Assembly (NCBI GenBank): GCA_022764465.1
Contig: JALERL010000029.1
Coordinates: 1 to 32,321 of the forward strand
Direction of reading: 5' to 3'
Source: Lachnospiraceae bacterium
GTDB lineage: Bacteria; Bacillota; Clostridia; Lachnospirales; Lachnospiraceae
DNA length: 32,321 nucleotides
In this document: piece after piece, positions 8,459-16,959 of the stretch
Layout: every line of letters starts with the position of its first letter
Position numbering within the stretch: position 1 is the stretch's first letter
Program-made: the position numbers and the translations under genes
Notes under the pieces: generated by a model
The model's database searches: none
The model's input: the letters and a program-made list of their open reading frames with translations, nothing else
Told to the model about the DNA's origin: nothing

Positions 8459-10024
8459 CTATAACTCTACGCTCTTATCTGCTACATCCGCAAACTCTTT
8501 TAAGATCTCCTCATCCGGTGCCTTGGTTGCAAGACTGACTACTACGATACAGATCAGGCTGACAAAGAAACCTACCAGAAGAGAATAGATTCCGGTGCTT
8601 GTGGCAAGTGTCACATGCTTTCCTGCTTCCGATACAACCGGGAGATAATCCCAAATCATAACGACTGCTCCACCGGATACGATTCCTGCAACTGCACCCG
8701 GCATGTTCGTACGCTTCCAGAAAAGTGATAACAGTACCAACGGTCCGAACGCTGCACCAAAGCCTGCCCAGGCATTTGATACCAGTCCCATGATCGAGTT
8801 ATCCGGATTCAATGCAATGATGTAAGCGATCACTGCTACAACTACAACTGTAATACGGCTGACACGAAGTACCTTCTTATCATCTGCATTCTTGTTGATC
8901 ACGCCCTTGTAAATATCCTCAGACACGGAAGATGCCGTAACAAGAAGCTGTGAATCTGCAGTTGACATGATCGCTGCCAAAATACCGCACAAAAAGATTC
9001 CTGCAATAAACGGTAATGCATAATGTTCGGTAAATAACCGTGTGATCATATTGATAAATACATTTTCAGCAGAATCTGCGCCTTCCGAACCAAGGATCGT
9101 TGGATACAGATAAGCTCTTCCGATAATTCCGATCAGGATTGCAAAGGTCAGGGAAAGTGCAACCCAGATGATCGCGATTCCTTTGGACTTGTTTAACTCT
9201 TTTTCACTCTTTACCGCCATAAAACGGGTCAGGATATGCGGCATACCACAATATCCAAGTCCCCAGGCAAGCTGTGAAATAATATCAATGGCACGGTATG
9301 GCTCTCCGCCATTCTGCCACAGGCTCAGATAGGATTCGCTTCCACCTGCAACACCGCTTGCATTGAGTGTATCCACCAGACTGCCATCACCGGTTACGAC
9401 TGCATATGCAAGGATCGGCACTAATAACAGACCAACCAGCATTAACATTCCCTGAATAAAGTCTGTCACGCAGACCGCCATAAAGCCACCCATAAACGTA
9501 TAGGCAAGGATTACAACCGCTCCGATCGTCAGTGCAACCTTATAATCGATCCCGATCACCGCATGGAACAGCTTGCCGCCGGCTGCTAATGCAGATGCGG
9601 TATATACCAGGAAGAAAATTACGATTACCACCGAAGAGATCGTTAAAAGCACTCTCTTTTTATCGTGAAATCTGTTTTCAAAATATTCCGGTAAAGTCAG
9701 TGAATTATTCGCACGGATCGTATATCTGCGGAGACGGCTGGAAATAAAGATCCAGTTGCAGACCGTACCGATAAATAATCCGATCGCGATCCATGCCTGA
9801 CCGGTACCAAATGCATAGACTGCTCCCGGCAGACCCATCAAAAGCCAGCCACTCATGTCCGATGCCTGGGCACTTAAAGCTGCTACCCAGCCACTTAATC
9901 CCCTTCCTCCAAGGAAATAATCTTCCGAGTTACTTGTGCGCTTCATGTAACGTGCACCGATGCAGATCATCATCGCCATGTACACGACAAACGCAACCAA
10001 AATCCATATCAGATTGCTGTTCAT
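8459..10024 (-). CDS. putP: Sodium/proline symporter family protein (PutP-like, SSS family)
   Basis: 521 residues, close to the 500-odd of PutP. It has about 13 hydrophobic segments and the PutP-like N-terminal region EDYFLGGRGLSGWVAALSAQASDMSGW. Members of the sodium:solute symporter family take up proline or related solutes with sodium; PutP-type is supported by overall resemblance, but the substrate is inferred. The segments LPEYFENRF and GILAAIMSTADSQLLV are typical. It is transcribed alone, divergent from the methyltransferase. ATG follows a GAGGAG site. No strong promoter could be chosen in the upstream gap. Confidence 0.9.
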   Translation of the reverse strand: MNSNLIWILVAFVVYMAMMICIGARYMKRTSNSEDYFLGGRGLSGWVAALSAQASDMSGWLLMGLPGAVYAFGTGQAWIAIGLFIGTVCNWIFISSRLRRYTIRANNSLTLPEYFENRFHDKKRVLLTISSVVIVIFFLVYTASALAAGGKLFHAVIGIDYKVALTIGAVVILAYTFMGGFMAVCVTDFIQGMLMLVGLLLVPILAYAVVTGDGSLVDTLNASGVAGGSESYLSLWQNGGEPYRAIDIISQLAWGLGYCGMPHILTRFMAVKSEKELNKSKGIAIIWVALSLTFAILIGIIGRAYLYPTILGSEGADSAENVFINMITRLFTEHYALPFIAGIFLCGILAAIMSTADSQLLVTASSVSEDIYKGVINKNADDKKVLRVSRITVVVVAVIAYIIALNPDNSIMGLVSNAWAGFGAAFGPLVLLSLFWKRTNMPGAVAGIVSGGAVVMIWDYLPVVSEAGKHVTLATSTGIYSLLVGFFVSLICIVVVSLATKAPDEEILKEFADVADKSVEL

Positions 10025-10320
10025 GTTTTTCTCCTCTTCTCGTATGTTCTATTTCATCTAAATAAAGTGTGCGCCTGCCGTACACTCTCGCGCCCGAGCG
10101 GATGCATCATATAATCTTCCACTCAGCAAGGTGCGTGTCTCATTCAGAGAAACATCTACTTTAACTTAGTAACACTTTAAATAGAATAACAATACTTTTG
10201 CACCTTGTAAAGTCTTATTTTTATTGACTGCCCGGATAATGCCCTATATAATAAGTAAGAATTCGTACCAAACGCAATATTAATCTTGGAAACAGATACA
10301 GAATAGATGGAGGAAATCAT
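10025..10320. other. Divergent intergenic region putP / methyltransferase
   Basis: 296 bp. The half nearer the methyltransferase is AT-rich and holds that gene's promoter. The half nearer putP has a GC-rich patch (around 10075-10100) but no convincing putP promoter, riboswitch or ORF was seen. Confidence 0.5.
10224..10252 (+). promoter_or_regulatory. Promoter of the methyltransferase gene
   Basis: -35 TTGACT (10224-10229), 17-bp spacer, perfect -10 TATAAT (10247-10252). Predicted start near 10259, giving a leader of about 60 nt before the ATG at 10321. Confidence 0.85.
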
Positions 10321-11181
10321 ATGTGGGTTGCAGATAATTGGAAAGATTACGAAGTAATCGACTGTTCAAAAGGTGAGAAATTAGAGCGGTGGGGGAACTA
10401 CCTGTTAGTACGTCCGGATCCACAGGTCATCTGGGATACACCGAAAAAAGAAAAGGGCTGGAAAAAGATGAACGCACATTACCACCGCAGCAAAAAAGGC
10501 GGCGGCGAGTGGGAATTTTTTGATCTGCCACAACAGTGGAGCATCAACTACGGTTCCCTGACCTTCCAGTTAAAGCCTTTCAGCTTCAAGCATACCGGAC
10601 TTTTCCCGGAACAGGCAGTCAACTGGGACTGGTTCTCTGAGAAGATCCGGCATGCCGGCCGTCCAATCAAGGTACTTAATCTGTTCGCATATACCGGTGG
10701 GGCTACCATCGCTGCGGCTGCCGCAGGCGCAAGCGTGACTCATGTGGATGCATCCAAAGGCATGGTTACCTGGGCAAAAGAGAATGCTGCATCCTCCGGT
10801 CTCTCTGATGCACCGATCCGCTGGATCGTAGATGACTGTGTCAAGTTCGTGGAACGTGAGATCCGCCGTGGTAAAAAGTATGACGCGATCATCATGGACC
10901 CGCCTTCCTATGGCCGTGGACCAAAGGGTGAGATCTGGAAAATCGAAGAAGCGATCTATCCACTGGTACAACTTTGTACGCAGCTTTTAACAGACCGACC
11001 GCTCTTTTTCCTGATTAACTCCTACACAACCGGTCTTCAGCCGGCGGTCTTATCTTATATGATCAGCACCGCGCTTTCCTCTTTCGATGGAACGGTAGTT
11101 GCTGACGAAATCGGGCTGCGCGTTTCTTCAAACGGACTGGTACTTCCCTGCGGAGCATCCGGACGATTTGAAGGCAGATAA
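10321..11181 (+). CDS. Class I SAM-dependent methyltransferase, RlmI/RlmK-like catalytic domain
   Basis: 286 residues. A Rossmann-type domain shows motif I as VLNLFAYTGGATIAAAAAGA (about residues 119-138), an acidic residue after the second strand (HVDASKGMV), and the catalytic motif MDPPSYGRG (about 198-206). This arrangement is typical of rRNA cytosine/guanine methyltransferases of the RlmI/RlmK group. The N-terminal PUA domain of RlmI is absent, replaced by about 110 residues of beta-rich sequence. The exact target is not deducible. It is a single-gene unit with its own promoter, an AGGAGG-like site (ATGGAGGAAATCAT before ATG) and a strong terminator. Confidence 0.85.
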   Translation: MWVADNWKDYEVIDCSKGEKLERWGNYLLVRPDPQVIWDTPKKEKGWKKMNAHYHRSKKGGGEWEFFDLPQQWSINYGSLTFQLKPFSFKHTGLFPEQAVNWDWFSEKIRHAGRPIKVLNLFAYTGGATIAAAAAGASVTHVDASKGMVTWAKENAASSGLSDAPIRWIVDDCVKFVEREIRRGKKYDAIIMDPPSYGRGPKGEIWKIEEAIYPLVQLCTQLLTDRPLFFLINSYTTGLQPAVLSYMISTALSSFDGTVVADEIGLRVSSNGLVLPCGASGRFEGR

Positions 11182-11199
11182 ATAGAACCATATATCCAA

Positions 11200-11241
11200 A
11201 ATGATCGGTTAAGCAGCCGCTTTAACCGATCATTACTTTTT
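11200..11241. terminator. Bidirectional terminator between the methyltransferase and ktrB
   Basis: Inverted repeat 11200-11234: a 13-bp perfect stem beginning AATGATCGGTTAA, one bulged base, two more pairs and a 4-nt loop. On the plus strand it is followed by ACTTTTT. The two genes converge, and the last 13 bases of ktrB form one arm of the stem. It probably serves both. Confidence 0.85.
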
Positions 11242-12607
11242 CACTAGGGAGCTGTACCGGTGCCACTTTCTTACGTTCTGTAAAAGAAAGGGCAAAGGAC
11301 ATGCTCCCTATTCTTCCACAGAACATCAGAAGGATCACGATCAGTCTTGATGCCGTTGTCAGGGAACGTGTGATCCCGGTCGACATACCGACCGTACCAA
11401 TCGCAGAGAACACCTCCAGCATCAGATCTTCTAACGGCAGATCCTGCTGCATGCAGCTTAATGTAAGAATAGCAGCAACTGCAAGCAGAATACTGATCAC
11501 GATCACATTACTTGCCTTTTTAATATTCTCATCATCTAATCTTCTTCCAAAGATATTACAGCTTCTGCGACCACGCAGATTCGACCAGACATACACCAGC
11601 ATTACCATCAGTGTGACCGTCTTAATACCACCCGCAGTAGATCCCGGACTTCCACCAATAAACATAAGCACCATCGTAAACAGCTTTGATGCTGTTGTCA
11701 GCGAACCGATATCTGTCGTATTAAATCCGGCCGTTCTTGCCGTAACTGAGCTAAACATTGCTGCAAAGATCCCCTCACCGGCACTCATTCCCGCCAGCAC
11801 ATTCCGTCGTTCTAACAGATAGTACACGATCGTTCCACCAATCAGAAGAACAGCCGTGGAAGATAGAACCAGCTTCGTATGAAGCGAATATTTTTTCCAG
11901 TTCCATTTATTCGTTGCCAGATCCTGCCAAACGAAGAATCCAATACCTCCCACTACAATTAAAATCATAAAAACAGTCGGCACGATTGGATCACTCACAT
12001 AGCTTACAAAGGAAGAATATGGTCCGCTCTGTGTTCCCATCAGATCAAACCCGGCATTGCAAAATGCAGAAATTGCATGGAACACACTATAATATATACC
12101 TTTTAGGACTCCAAACTGAGGGATAAACCGGATTGCCAGAAGGATTGCACCGGTTCCTTCAAACAAAAGTGTCCCCTTTAAAATTCCACGCACAAGCTTC
12201 ACCATGCCACCAAGCTGATTGGCATTCATGCTCTCCTGCAACAGACGTCTGGTACTTAAGCTGATCTTCCGCCGTAAGAACATGGAAAACAAAACACCCA
12301 TCGTTACAAAGCCAATACCACCTACCTGAATCATCAGGATGATCACAATCTGACCAAACACAGTCCAGTGCAGGGAGGTATCAACCACAACCAGACCCGT
12401 CACACAGGTAGAACTGGTTGCCGTAAAAAGTGCGGTCAGAAAGCCGGTATGCTCTCCCGCTCTCGTTGCAGGCGGCAATAACAGCAAAAGCGTTCCTGTC
12501 AGAATTACGCAAAAGTAACCAAGCGCAATGATCTGCGTATAGGTCATCTTATCCTTGACTGCCGCCATCACCTTTTTGATTTTTCCAACTGATTCCTGTA
12601 TCTTCAT
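11222..12607 (-). CDS. ktrB: Potassium uptake protein, KtrB/TrkH family membrane subunit
   Basis: 461 residues, typical for KtrB. The four pore-loop repeats are visible as SSTCVTGL, AISAFCNAGFD, SVTARTAGFNT and AIGTVGMSTGIT; the glycines of the potassium selectivity filter are kept in each. KtrB conducts potassium with sodium coupling when gated by the cytoplasmic RCK subunit KtrA. No ktrA is next to it, so the partner must be elsewhere. ATG follows GAGGATCAG. It is 59 bp after the phosphatase gene on the same strand, without a terminator between, so it is probably the last gene of a three-gene unit. Confidence 0.9.
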   Translation of the reverse strand: MKIQESVGKIKKVMAAVKDKMTYTQIIALGYFCVILTGTLLLLLPPATRAGEHTGFLTALFTATSSTCVTGLVVVDTSLHWTVFGQIVIILMIQVGGIGFVTMGVLFSMFLRRKISLSTRRLLQESMNANQLGGMVKLVRGILKGTLLFEGTGAILLAIRFIPQFGVLKGIYYSVFHAISAFCNAGFDLMGTQSGPYSSFVSYVSDPIVPTVFMILIVVGGIGFFVWQDLATNKWNWKKYSLHTKLVLSSTAVLLIGGTIVYYLLERRNVLAGMSAGEGIFAAMFSSVTARTAGFNTTDIGSLTTASKLFTMVLMFIGGSPGSTAGGIKTVTLMVMLVYVWSNLRGRRSCNIFGRRLDDENIKKASNVIVISILLAVAAILTLSCMQQDLPLEDLMLEVFSAIGTVGMSTGITRSLTTASRLIVILLMFCGRIGSMSFALSFTERKKVAPVQLPSEKVMIG

Positions 12608-12666
12608 CTGATCCTCATTTCCGCAATTCGATCCACTGCCTGTTCTACACTTTTGCCTCTTTTCTT

Positions 12667-13317
12667 CTAAATACCAAGCAGCTTCTGTAATTCCTGTGTA
12701 TCCGCTGCATACTGCGTTGCTCCATGCTCTGCTAAAAATGCACGGTCACGGAAGCCCCATGTTACGCTGATACAAGGAAGTCCGGCATTTGCTGCTGTCT
12801 GTATATCCACATCCGAATCTCCGACATAGACTGCCTGTCTGCCATCTGCTTCGAATTCCTCTAACGCCTGATATACAGTATCCGGTGCCGGTTTTTTGCG
12901 AATGCCCTCACGTTCTCCGATTGCAACCGGAATGAGTCCGTCAAAATAAATCTTCTGTAATTCCTTTACGCCAAAATCTGCCTTATTCGATACGATCGCA
13001 AGCTTAATTCCCTGCTGTTTTAACTGCTCTAGCAGTTCTACAACACCCGGATACGGTTTTGTCGTATCATTGCAATGTACCTTATAATATTCCTGAAACT
13101 TTGCAAACGCTTCCTCAAACCGGGGATTTGCCTCGCCATCCGGTATTGCACGGATCATCAGCTTACGGATTCCGTTTCCGACAAACCTGCGTACTTCATC
13201 TAAGGTACGAACCGGCATGCCACACTGCTCTAACGCATAATTGGTTGCTGCATGCAGATCCTCTAAAGTATTTAATAATGTTCCGTCCAGATCAAAAATA
13301 ACTGTCTGATATTTCAT
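12667..13317 (-). CDS. HAD-superfamily phosphatase, phosphoglycolate phosphatase-like
   Basis: 216 residues from ATG at 13317. HAD motif I is DLDGTLLNT (about residues 8-16), motif II is the IVSNK segment, motif III the lysine of RKKPAPDTV, and motif IV VYVGDSDVD. The cap between motifs I and II is helical, as in Gph. The substrate is uncertain; phosphoglycolate or another small phosphate ester. The start lies 1 bp after the stop of the preceding transferase gene, with its GGAG site inside that gene. An upstream in-frame ATG at 13329 is possible. It is tightly coupled to the phosphopantetheinyl transferase. Confidence 0.88.
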   Translation of the reverse strand: MKYQTVIFDLDGTLLNTLEDLHAATNYALEQCGMPVRTLDEVRRFVGNGIRKLMIRAIPDGEANPRFEEAFAKFQEYYKVHCNDTTKPYPGVVELLEQLKQQGIKLAIVSNKADFGVKELQKIYFDGLIPVAIGEREGIRKKPAPDTVYQALEEFEADGRQAVYVGDSDVDIQTAANAGLPCISVTWGFRDRAFLAEHGATQYAADTQELQKLLGI

Positions 13318-13318
13318 G

Positions 13319-14035
13319 TTACTCTCCATTCTTCCTATTTTCCCATGGGTATTCCACAAACTGTAGACTTTCCCGGAATTCTTTTTCCCCGGCACAGACC
13401 GCAAGACGGTATTGCACATCCCCCATTATAGCATCTTTTCCCCGGATTTCAAATTCCCGGAAGAAATACTGCGTATCCGGATCCGATGATGCCCAGTCTA
13501 TCTGTACTTCCGCCCCAAGGGTAAATGCAAAATCCTGCATAGACAGATACATCCCCTGCCCGGTTACCTTTAACACACTTTCCTTTAACGTCCAGTACCG
13601 CAAAAAGAGCGTCTGCTTTTCTTTTTCATCCATACACGAAGTGATCACTTCTGCTTCCTGCTTTGCAAAAAAACGCTTTGCGATCTTTTCTATATTATGA
13701 CATTTATACTCCAGATCAATTCCGACCTCTTTATCTGAAAATGCTGCCGCTGCATACGTGCCGGAATGCGTCAGATTAAAGTGGATGTCCGGTCTGTTCT
13801 TTAAATATGGCTTCCCATTTTTCCCTATAGCAAACTCCTGCGTGGCTGCATCAATTCCATATGACCGGAGTCCATATACCAGAAGCAGTCCGGCAGCCAG
13901 CTCCTGTCTTTTATTTTCCTCACCACGCGCCTTTTTCACTCTTTCCAACCGCATTCCGGGCAACTCCTTCTGCGCGTTTTCAAAGATTACCGGTTCACCA
14001 AGACAGGTGGTGTCCATTACATATATCTTTACCAT
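13319..14035 (-). CDS. 4'-phosphopantetheinyl transferase, Sfp type
   Basis: 238 residues. It shows the Sfp-family signatures FNLTHSG (substrate/CoA region), VGIDLEY with the magnesium-binding aspartate, and RYWTLKESVLKVTGQG (the W-x-x-K-E helix). The enzyme moves phosphopantetheine from CoA onto carrier-protein serines. No synthase or carrier protein is adjacent, so the partner is not shown; fatty-acid ACP is possible. The start at 14035 is chosen because AGGAG lies 8 bases upstream and the promoter lies just before it. A longer reading frame would overlap the -35 box. Confidence 0.9.
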   Translation of the reverse strand: MVKIYVMDTTCLGEPVIFENAQKELPGMRLERVKKARGEENKRQELAAGLLLVYGLRSYGIDAATQEFAIGKNGKPYLKNRPDIHFNLTHSGTYAAAAFSDKEVGIDLEYKCHNIEKIAKRFFAKQEAEVITSCMDEKEKQTLFLRYWTLKESVLKVTGQGMYLSMQDFAFTLGAEVQIDWASSDPDTQYFFREFEIRGKDAIMGDVQYRLAVCAGEKEFRESLQFVEYPWENRKNGE

Positions 14036-14057
14036 GTCGTTTCTCCTACCAGATACC

Positions 14058-14086
14058 ATTATACCTATCCAGCCATGAAATGTCAT
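14058..14086 (-). promoter_or_regulatory. Promoter of the transferase-phosphatase-ktrB unit
   Basis: Minus strand: -35 ATGACA (14081-14086), 17-bp spacer, perfect -10 TATAAT (14058-14063). The leader would be only about 16 nt, which also fixes the gene start at 14035. Confidence 0.75.
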
Positions 14087-14168
14087 CTGATTATCCGGTT
14101 TACTTTTTATATCACCTGAATAACTGTATTACAAAAATTACATAATATATAAAAACATCATTATTTTA

Positions 14169-14200
14169 TTGTCTTTTGTCATACATTGTATTACAATGTA
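14169..14200 (+). promoter_or_regulatory. Toxin-antitoxin promoter with palindromic operator
   Basis: -35 TTGTCT (14169-14174), 17-bp spacer, -10 TACAAT (14192-14197). A perfect 19-bp palindrome TACATTGTATTACAATGTA (14182-14200) covers the spacer and the -10 box, so its right half-site contains the -10. This placement is typical for autorepression by a ribbon-helix-helix antitoxin; binding by this RelB-like protein is an inference. Confidence 0.8.
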
Positions 14201-14223
14201 GGCAAATAGAAAGGAGTGATCAT

Positions 14224-14496
14224 ATGGCACAGTCAACCATTTCAGCTCGTATTGACAGTAAGGACAAATCAGATTTCGATAACTTCTGCAACACAGTAGG
14301 ATTAAATGCCTCCACTGCAATTAATCTATTTATCAAAACAGTTCTTCGGGAACGACGTATTCCATTTGAGATCAGTTGTTCTCCAGATCCTTTTTACAAT
14401 GAAGCAAATCAGGCTTATATCTTAAAGTCCGTAAATGAACTACGTGAAGGAAAAGGACATCCGCATAAATTGATCGAGGAGGATACGAATGAGTGA
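14224..14496 (+). CDS. relB: Type II antitoxin, RelB/DinJ family
   Basis: 90 residues. The N-terminal ribbon-helix-helix segment reads STISARIDSKDKSDFDNFCNTVGLNASTAINLFIKTVLRE in outline (beta strand then two helices), as in RelB/DinJ proteins; the C-terminal half would wrap the toxin. ATG at 14224 follows AAAGGAGTG; an in-frame start further upstream has no ribosome binding site and would lie inside the operator. It overlaps the toxin gene by 8 bp. It should neutralise the toxin and, together with it, repress the promoter. Confidence 0.88.
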   Translation: MAQSTISARIDSKDKSDFDNFCNTVGLNASTAINLFIKTVLRERRIPFEISCSPDPFYNEANQAYILKSVNELREGKGHPHKLIEEDTNE

Positions 14497-14758
14497 GATC
14501 ATCTGGTCTGATGATGCATGGACAGATTATCTATACTGGCAGACTCAGGACAAAAAGACCTTGAAACGGATCAACCTGCTTATTAAAGATATTGAACGGA
14601 ATGGCTGCATGCAAGGTATCGGGGAACCAGAACCATTACGCGGAAACCTGCAAGGTGAATTCAGCCGTCGTATCAACGAAAAGGATCGTATTGTATATCA
14701 TATAGAAAACGGTCGTATCTACATCGCACATTGTCGTGGACATTACAGTGATAAGTAA
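14489..14758 (+). CDS. yoeB: Type II toxin, Txe/YoeB family mRNA interferase
   Basis: 89 residues and strongly YoeB-like: opening EIIWSDDAWTDYLYWQTQDK, then GEPEPLRGNLQGEFSRRI, DRIVYHIENG and the ending CRGHYSDK. Residues matching the E. coli catalytic set are kept: the glutamate in PEPL, the arginine in DRIVY, and the final histidine-tyrosine. YoeB cleaves mRNA on the ribosome near start codons. Its partner here is a RelB/DinJ-type antitoxin, not the YefM type found with E. coli YoeB. It is translated from a start inside the antitoxin gene. Confidence 0.92.
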   Translation: MSEIIWSDDAWTDYLYWQTQDKKTLKRINLLIKDIERNGCMQGIGEPEPLRGNLQGEFSRRINEKDRIVYHIENGRIYIAHCRGHYSDK

Positions 14759-14760
14759 CT

Positions 14761-14808
14761 AAAAAGAGTCAGGCTATAAGTTTCCCGCTTATAGCCTGAC
14801 TCTTTTTT
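14761..14808. terminator. Bidirectional terminator between yoeB and cstA
   Basis: Perfect 20-bp inverted repeat (arms 14761-14780 and 14788-14807) with a 7-nt loop, A-run on the left and T-run on the right. It ends both the toxin-antitoxin transcript and the convergent cstA transcript. Confidence 0.92.
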
Positions 14809-14835
14809 GCTAATACCTATGTATCGTTATTCTAT

Positions 14836-16515
14836 TTATGCTTCTGCGGTTTTCTTTCCTTCGAATAACTTACGCAGTCCTTCGATTGCTACCATAACAC
14901 CTAAGATAAACAGAAGGATTGCAAATACAAGCTGGATCACATTTCCGGCTACTACCTGTGTTGAGAAACCGGTTACCAGATCCTTGATCTTTAAGATGAT
15001 TGCAGTAAAGGTAATACCCATCATTGCAAACATCGGTCCCCAGAGCATGATACCCTGACGCTTTGTTTTCTTTAAGAATACGGCACAGGCAACAAGTGCA
15101 AGTGCGGATAACAACTGGTTGGCAGATCCAAACAGCGGCCAGATGCTTAAGTATCCAACCTTTGCAAGCAGGAATGCGAGTACCAGCGTGATGATTGTTG
15201 CAAACCACTTATTTGTGATGAACTTGATCACCGGTGTTGCTTCCTTGTCATCCTCTAAAAAGAACTCCTGGAAAGCAAGACGTCCGACACGGGCAACAGA
15301 GTCAAGACTCGTTAATGCAAATGCAGAAATTGCAAGTGTGATCAGTGTGTAGGATGTACTCTCCGGTAAACCAACCTTGGCTAAGAATACGGAGATTGAC
15401 TGTGCAAATACCTGTGCAGGTGTTCCGGATGGAAGTCCGTCAGAGGTTGCTGCGAATCCAACACAGATCAGTGCGATAACAGCTAAGAAGCTCTCTAATA
15501 ACATTGCACCGAAGGATACCGGAAGCATTGCCTTCTCGTTTTTGATCTGCTTTGATGCTGTACCGGAAGATACCAGTGAATGGAAGCCGGATACTGCACC
15601 ACAGGCGATCGTTACAAACAGTGTCGGGAACAGGTAAGAAGTTGTACTTGTTGCTTCATCTACAATCTTAAAGGATGTAAATGCTGCAAGGTTCATGGAC
15701 GGATTGTATACGATGATTCCGACAAATGCACAGATCATCATTGCGATCAGCAGATAGCTGTTTAAGTAATCACGTGGCTGAAGCAGTGCCCATACCGGTG
15801 TGACACATGCGATTGCGATATAGATAAATACAAATACCAGCCAGAAGTTACGGTTAAAGTACATCGGTGCATGAAGACCGATTGCGATTGCTGCTACCAA
15901 AAGTGCAATGGCTACGACCGTATTTAACCAGGTCGGACACTTTGTGAACTTTAAGAAGAATCCAAGTGCCACTGCAAATACGATAAACAGAATAGATGTA
16001 GTTGCTACTGCACCATCTGCTACAACCTTTGCACCATCTGCATCAAATCCGTTAAAGGTTGTGGCTACGACATCTGCGAAAGCTGCTACAACCAAGATTG
16101 AGAATAACCAGGTAAACAGTAAGAACAGACGCTTTCCTGTTTCACCAATATACTGCTCGATAATATATCCGATGGATTTTCCTTTATTCTTTACAGATGC
16201 GTACATAGATGCGAAATCCTGAACTGCACCAAAGAATACGCCACCGATTAAGATCCATAAAAGAACCGGTACCCATCCGAAAATTGCTGCCTGGATCGGT
16301 CCGTTGATCGGTCCTGCACCTGCGATGGATGCGAACTGATGTCCGAATACCACCTGTGTATCAGCCGGTACATAATCCACACCATCTGCTTCCGTATAAG
16401 CAGGGGTCTTGGCATTTGGATCAATGCCCCACTTCTTTGCAAGAAAACGTCCATAGATCAGATAGGCGCCTACCAGCACGACGGCTGATATTAAGATAAT
16501 TAATAAACCATTCAT
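14836..16515 (-). CDS. cstA: CstA-family transporter (carbon starvation protein A)
   Basis: 559 residues, shorter than the roughly 700 of E. coli CstA/BtsT but within the family. It has many hydrophobic segments and the family region FGHQFASIAGAGPINGPIQA near the N-terminus, followed by VQDFASMYASVKNKGKSIG. E. coli members import pyruvate, and CstA has also been linked to peptide uptake. Here a T-box leader controls the gene, which points to amino acid or peptide supply (inference). ATG follows AGGAGGAGTAAC. It ends at a strong bidirectional terminator. Confidence 0.9.
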   Translation of the reverse strand: MNGLLIILISAVVLVGAYLIYGRFLAKKWGIDPNAKTPAYTEADGVDYVPADTQVVFGHQFASIAGAGPINGPIQAAIFGWVPVLLWILIGGVFFGAVQDFASMYASVKNKGKSIGYIIEQYIGETGKRLFLLFTWLFSILVVAAFADVVATTFNGFDADGAKVVADGAVATTSILFIVFAVALGFFLKFTKCPTWLNTVVAIALLVAAIAIGLHAPMYFNRNFWLVFVFIYIAIACVTPVWALLQPRDYLNSYLLIAMMICAFVGIIVYNPSMNLAAFTSFKIVDEATSTTSYLFPTLFVTIACGAVSGFHSLVSSGTASKQIKNEKAMLPVSFGAMLLESFLAVIALICVGFAATSDGLPSGTPAQVFAQSISVFLAKVGLPESTSYTLITLAISAFALTSLDSVARVGRLAFQEFFLEDDKEATPVIKFITNKWFATIITLVLAFLLAKVGYLSIWPLFGSANQLLSALALVACAVFLKKTKRQGIMLWGPMFAMMGITFTAIILKIKDLVTGFSTQVVAGNVIQLVFAILLFILGVMVAIEGLRKLFEGKKTAEA

Positions 16516-16575
16516 GTTACTCCTCCTATGTATAAAACATATTTAACAGTATCTATAGCGGGTGCTTTGCTGCAA

Positions 16576-16611
16576 TAAAAATCTCCGGAACTGTAAAAAC
16601 AATTCCGGAGA
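16576..16611 (-). terminator. T-box terminator hairpin
   Basis: On the minus strand, arms TCTCCGGAA and TTCCGGAGA (plus three further pairs) are followed by TTTTTATT. It is the mutually exclusive partner of the T-box antiterminator. Confidence 0.88.
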
Positions 16612-16893
16612 CGATTTCCCGCGTTACCACTCTGTTTGAAGCATCTGCTGCTCCCTCTTAATCCTGTCCACCGGCAAAACCACTTCTGAATCTTACCTTT
16701 TAACAGGTGCTTCTATAACGTGAAGTAACCGTTTGCACTTACTAATATCCGATCCGGATATGTTCCGCACAAATGCTCATGGGGGATGTCACAATAGGTT
16801 CTCTACCGGTTCACACCAGCCACCGGCTCTCTGAAAAAGAATGGGGATTGCGATTTTTCCCAATCAATGCATCTAGCTATAAATCTGTCATTA
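16576..16893 (-). promoter_or_regulatory. T-box riboswitch upstream of cstA
   Basis: On the minus strand the leader shows the T-box hallmarks in order. First comes AGAGAG with GGTGGCTGGTGTGAACCGG (stem I distal part). Next, stem I lower helices are CGCAAT/ATTGTG and TTCTTT/AGAGAA, with a specifier loop reading ACATCC. The conserved T-box AGAGTGGTAACGCGGG follows at about 16618-16633, and last an intrinsic terminator. ATC (16785-16787) is the best specifier candidate, meaning isoleucine. The T-box bulge reads TGGT (16626-16629), which would pair with a tRNA ending ACCA. That fits tRNA-Ile and argues against aspartate, whose discriminator is usually G. Confidence 0.9.
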
Positions 16894-16899
16894 GCTATG

Positions 16900-16928
16900 A
16901 CTTTAATACCTTTTTTTCTGAATGTCAA
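16900..16928 (-). promoter_or_regulatory. Promoter of the T-box/cstA transcript
   Basis: Minus strand: perfect -35 TTGACA (16923-16928), 17-bp spacer, -10 TAAAGT (16900-16905). Predicted start near 16893, leader about 380 nt. It begins just after the end of the P-loop kinase gene. Confidence 0.75.
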
Positions 16929-16959
16929 GAGATAAATTTTCCTTTTCTTAATGATAAAT

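Noticed and set aside
8143..8588. Open reading frames on the plus strand across the putP-rpsJ gap
   Set aside because: They run through direct repeats and hairpins, have no ribosome binding site, and the longer one continues antisense into putP.
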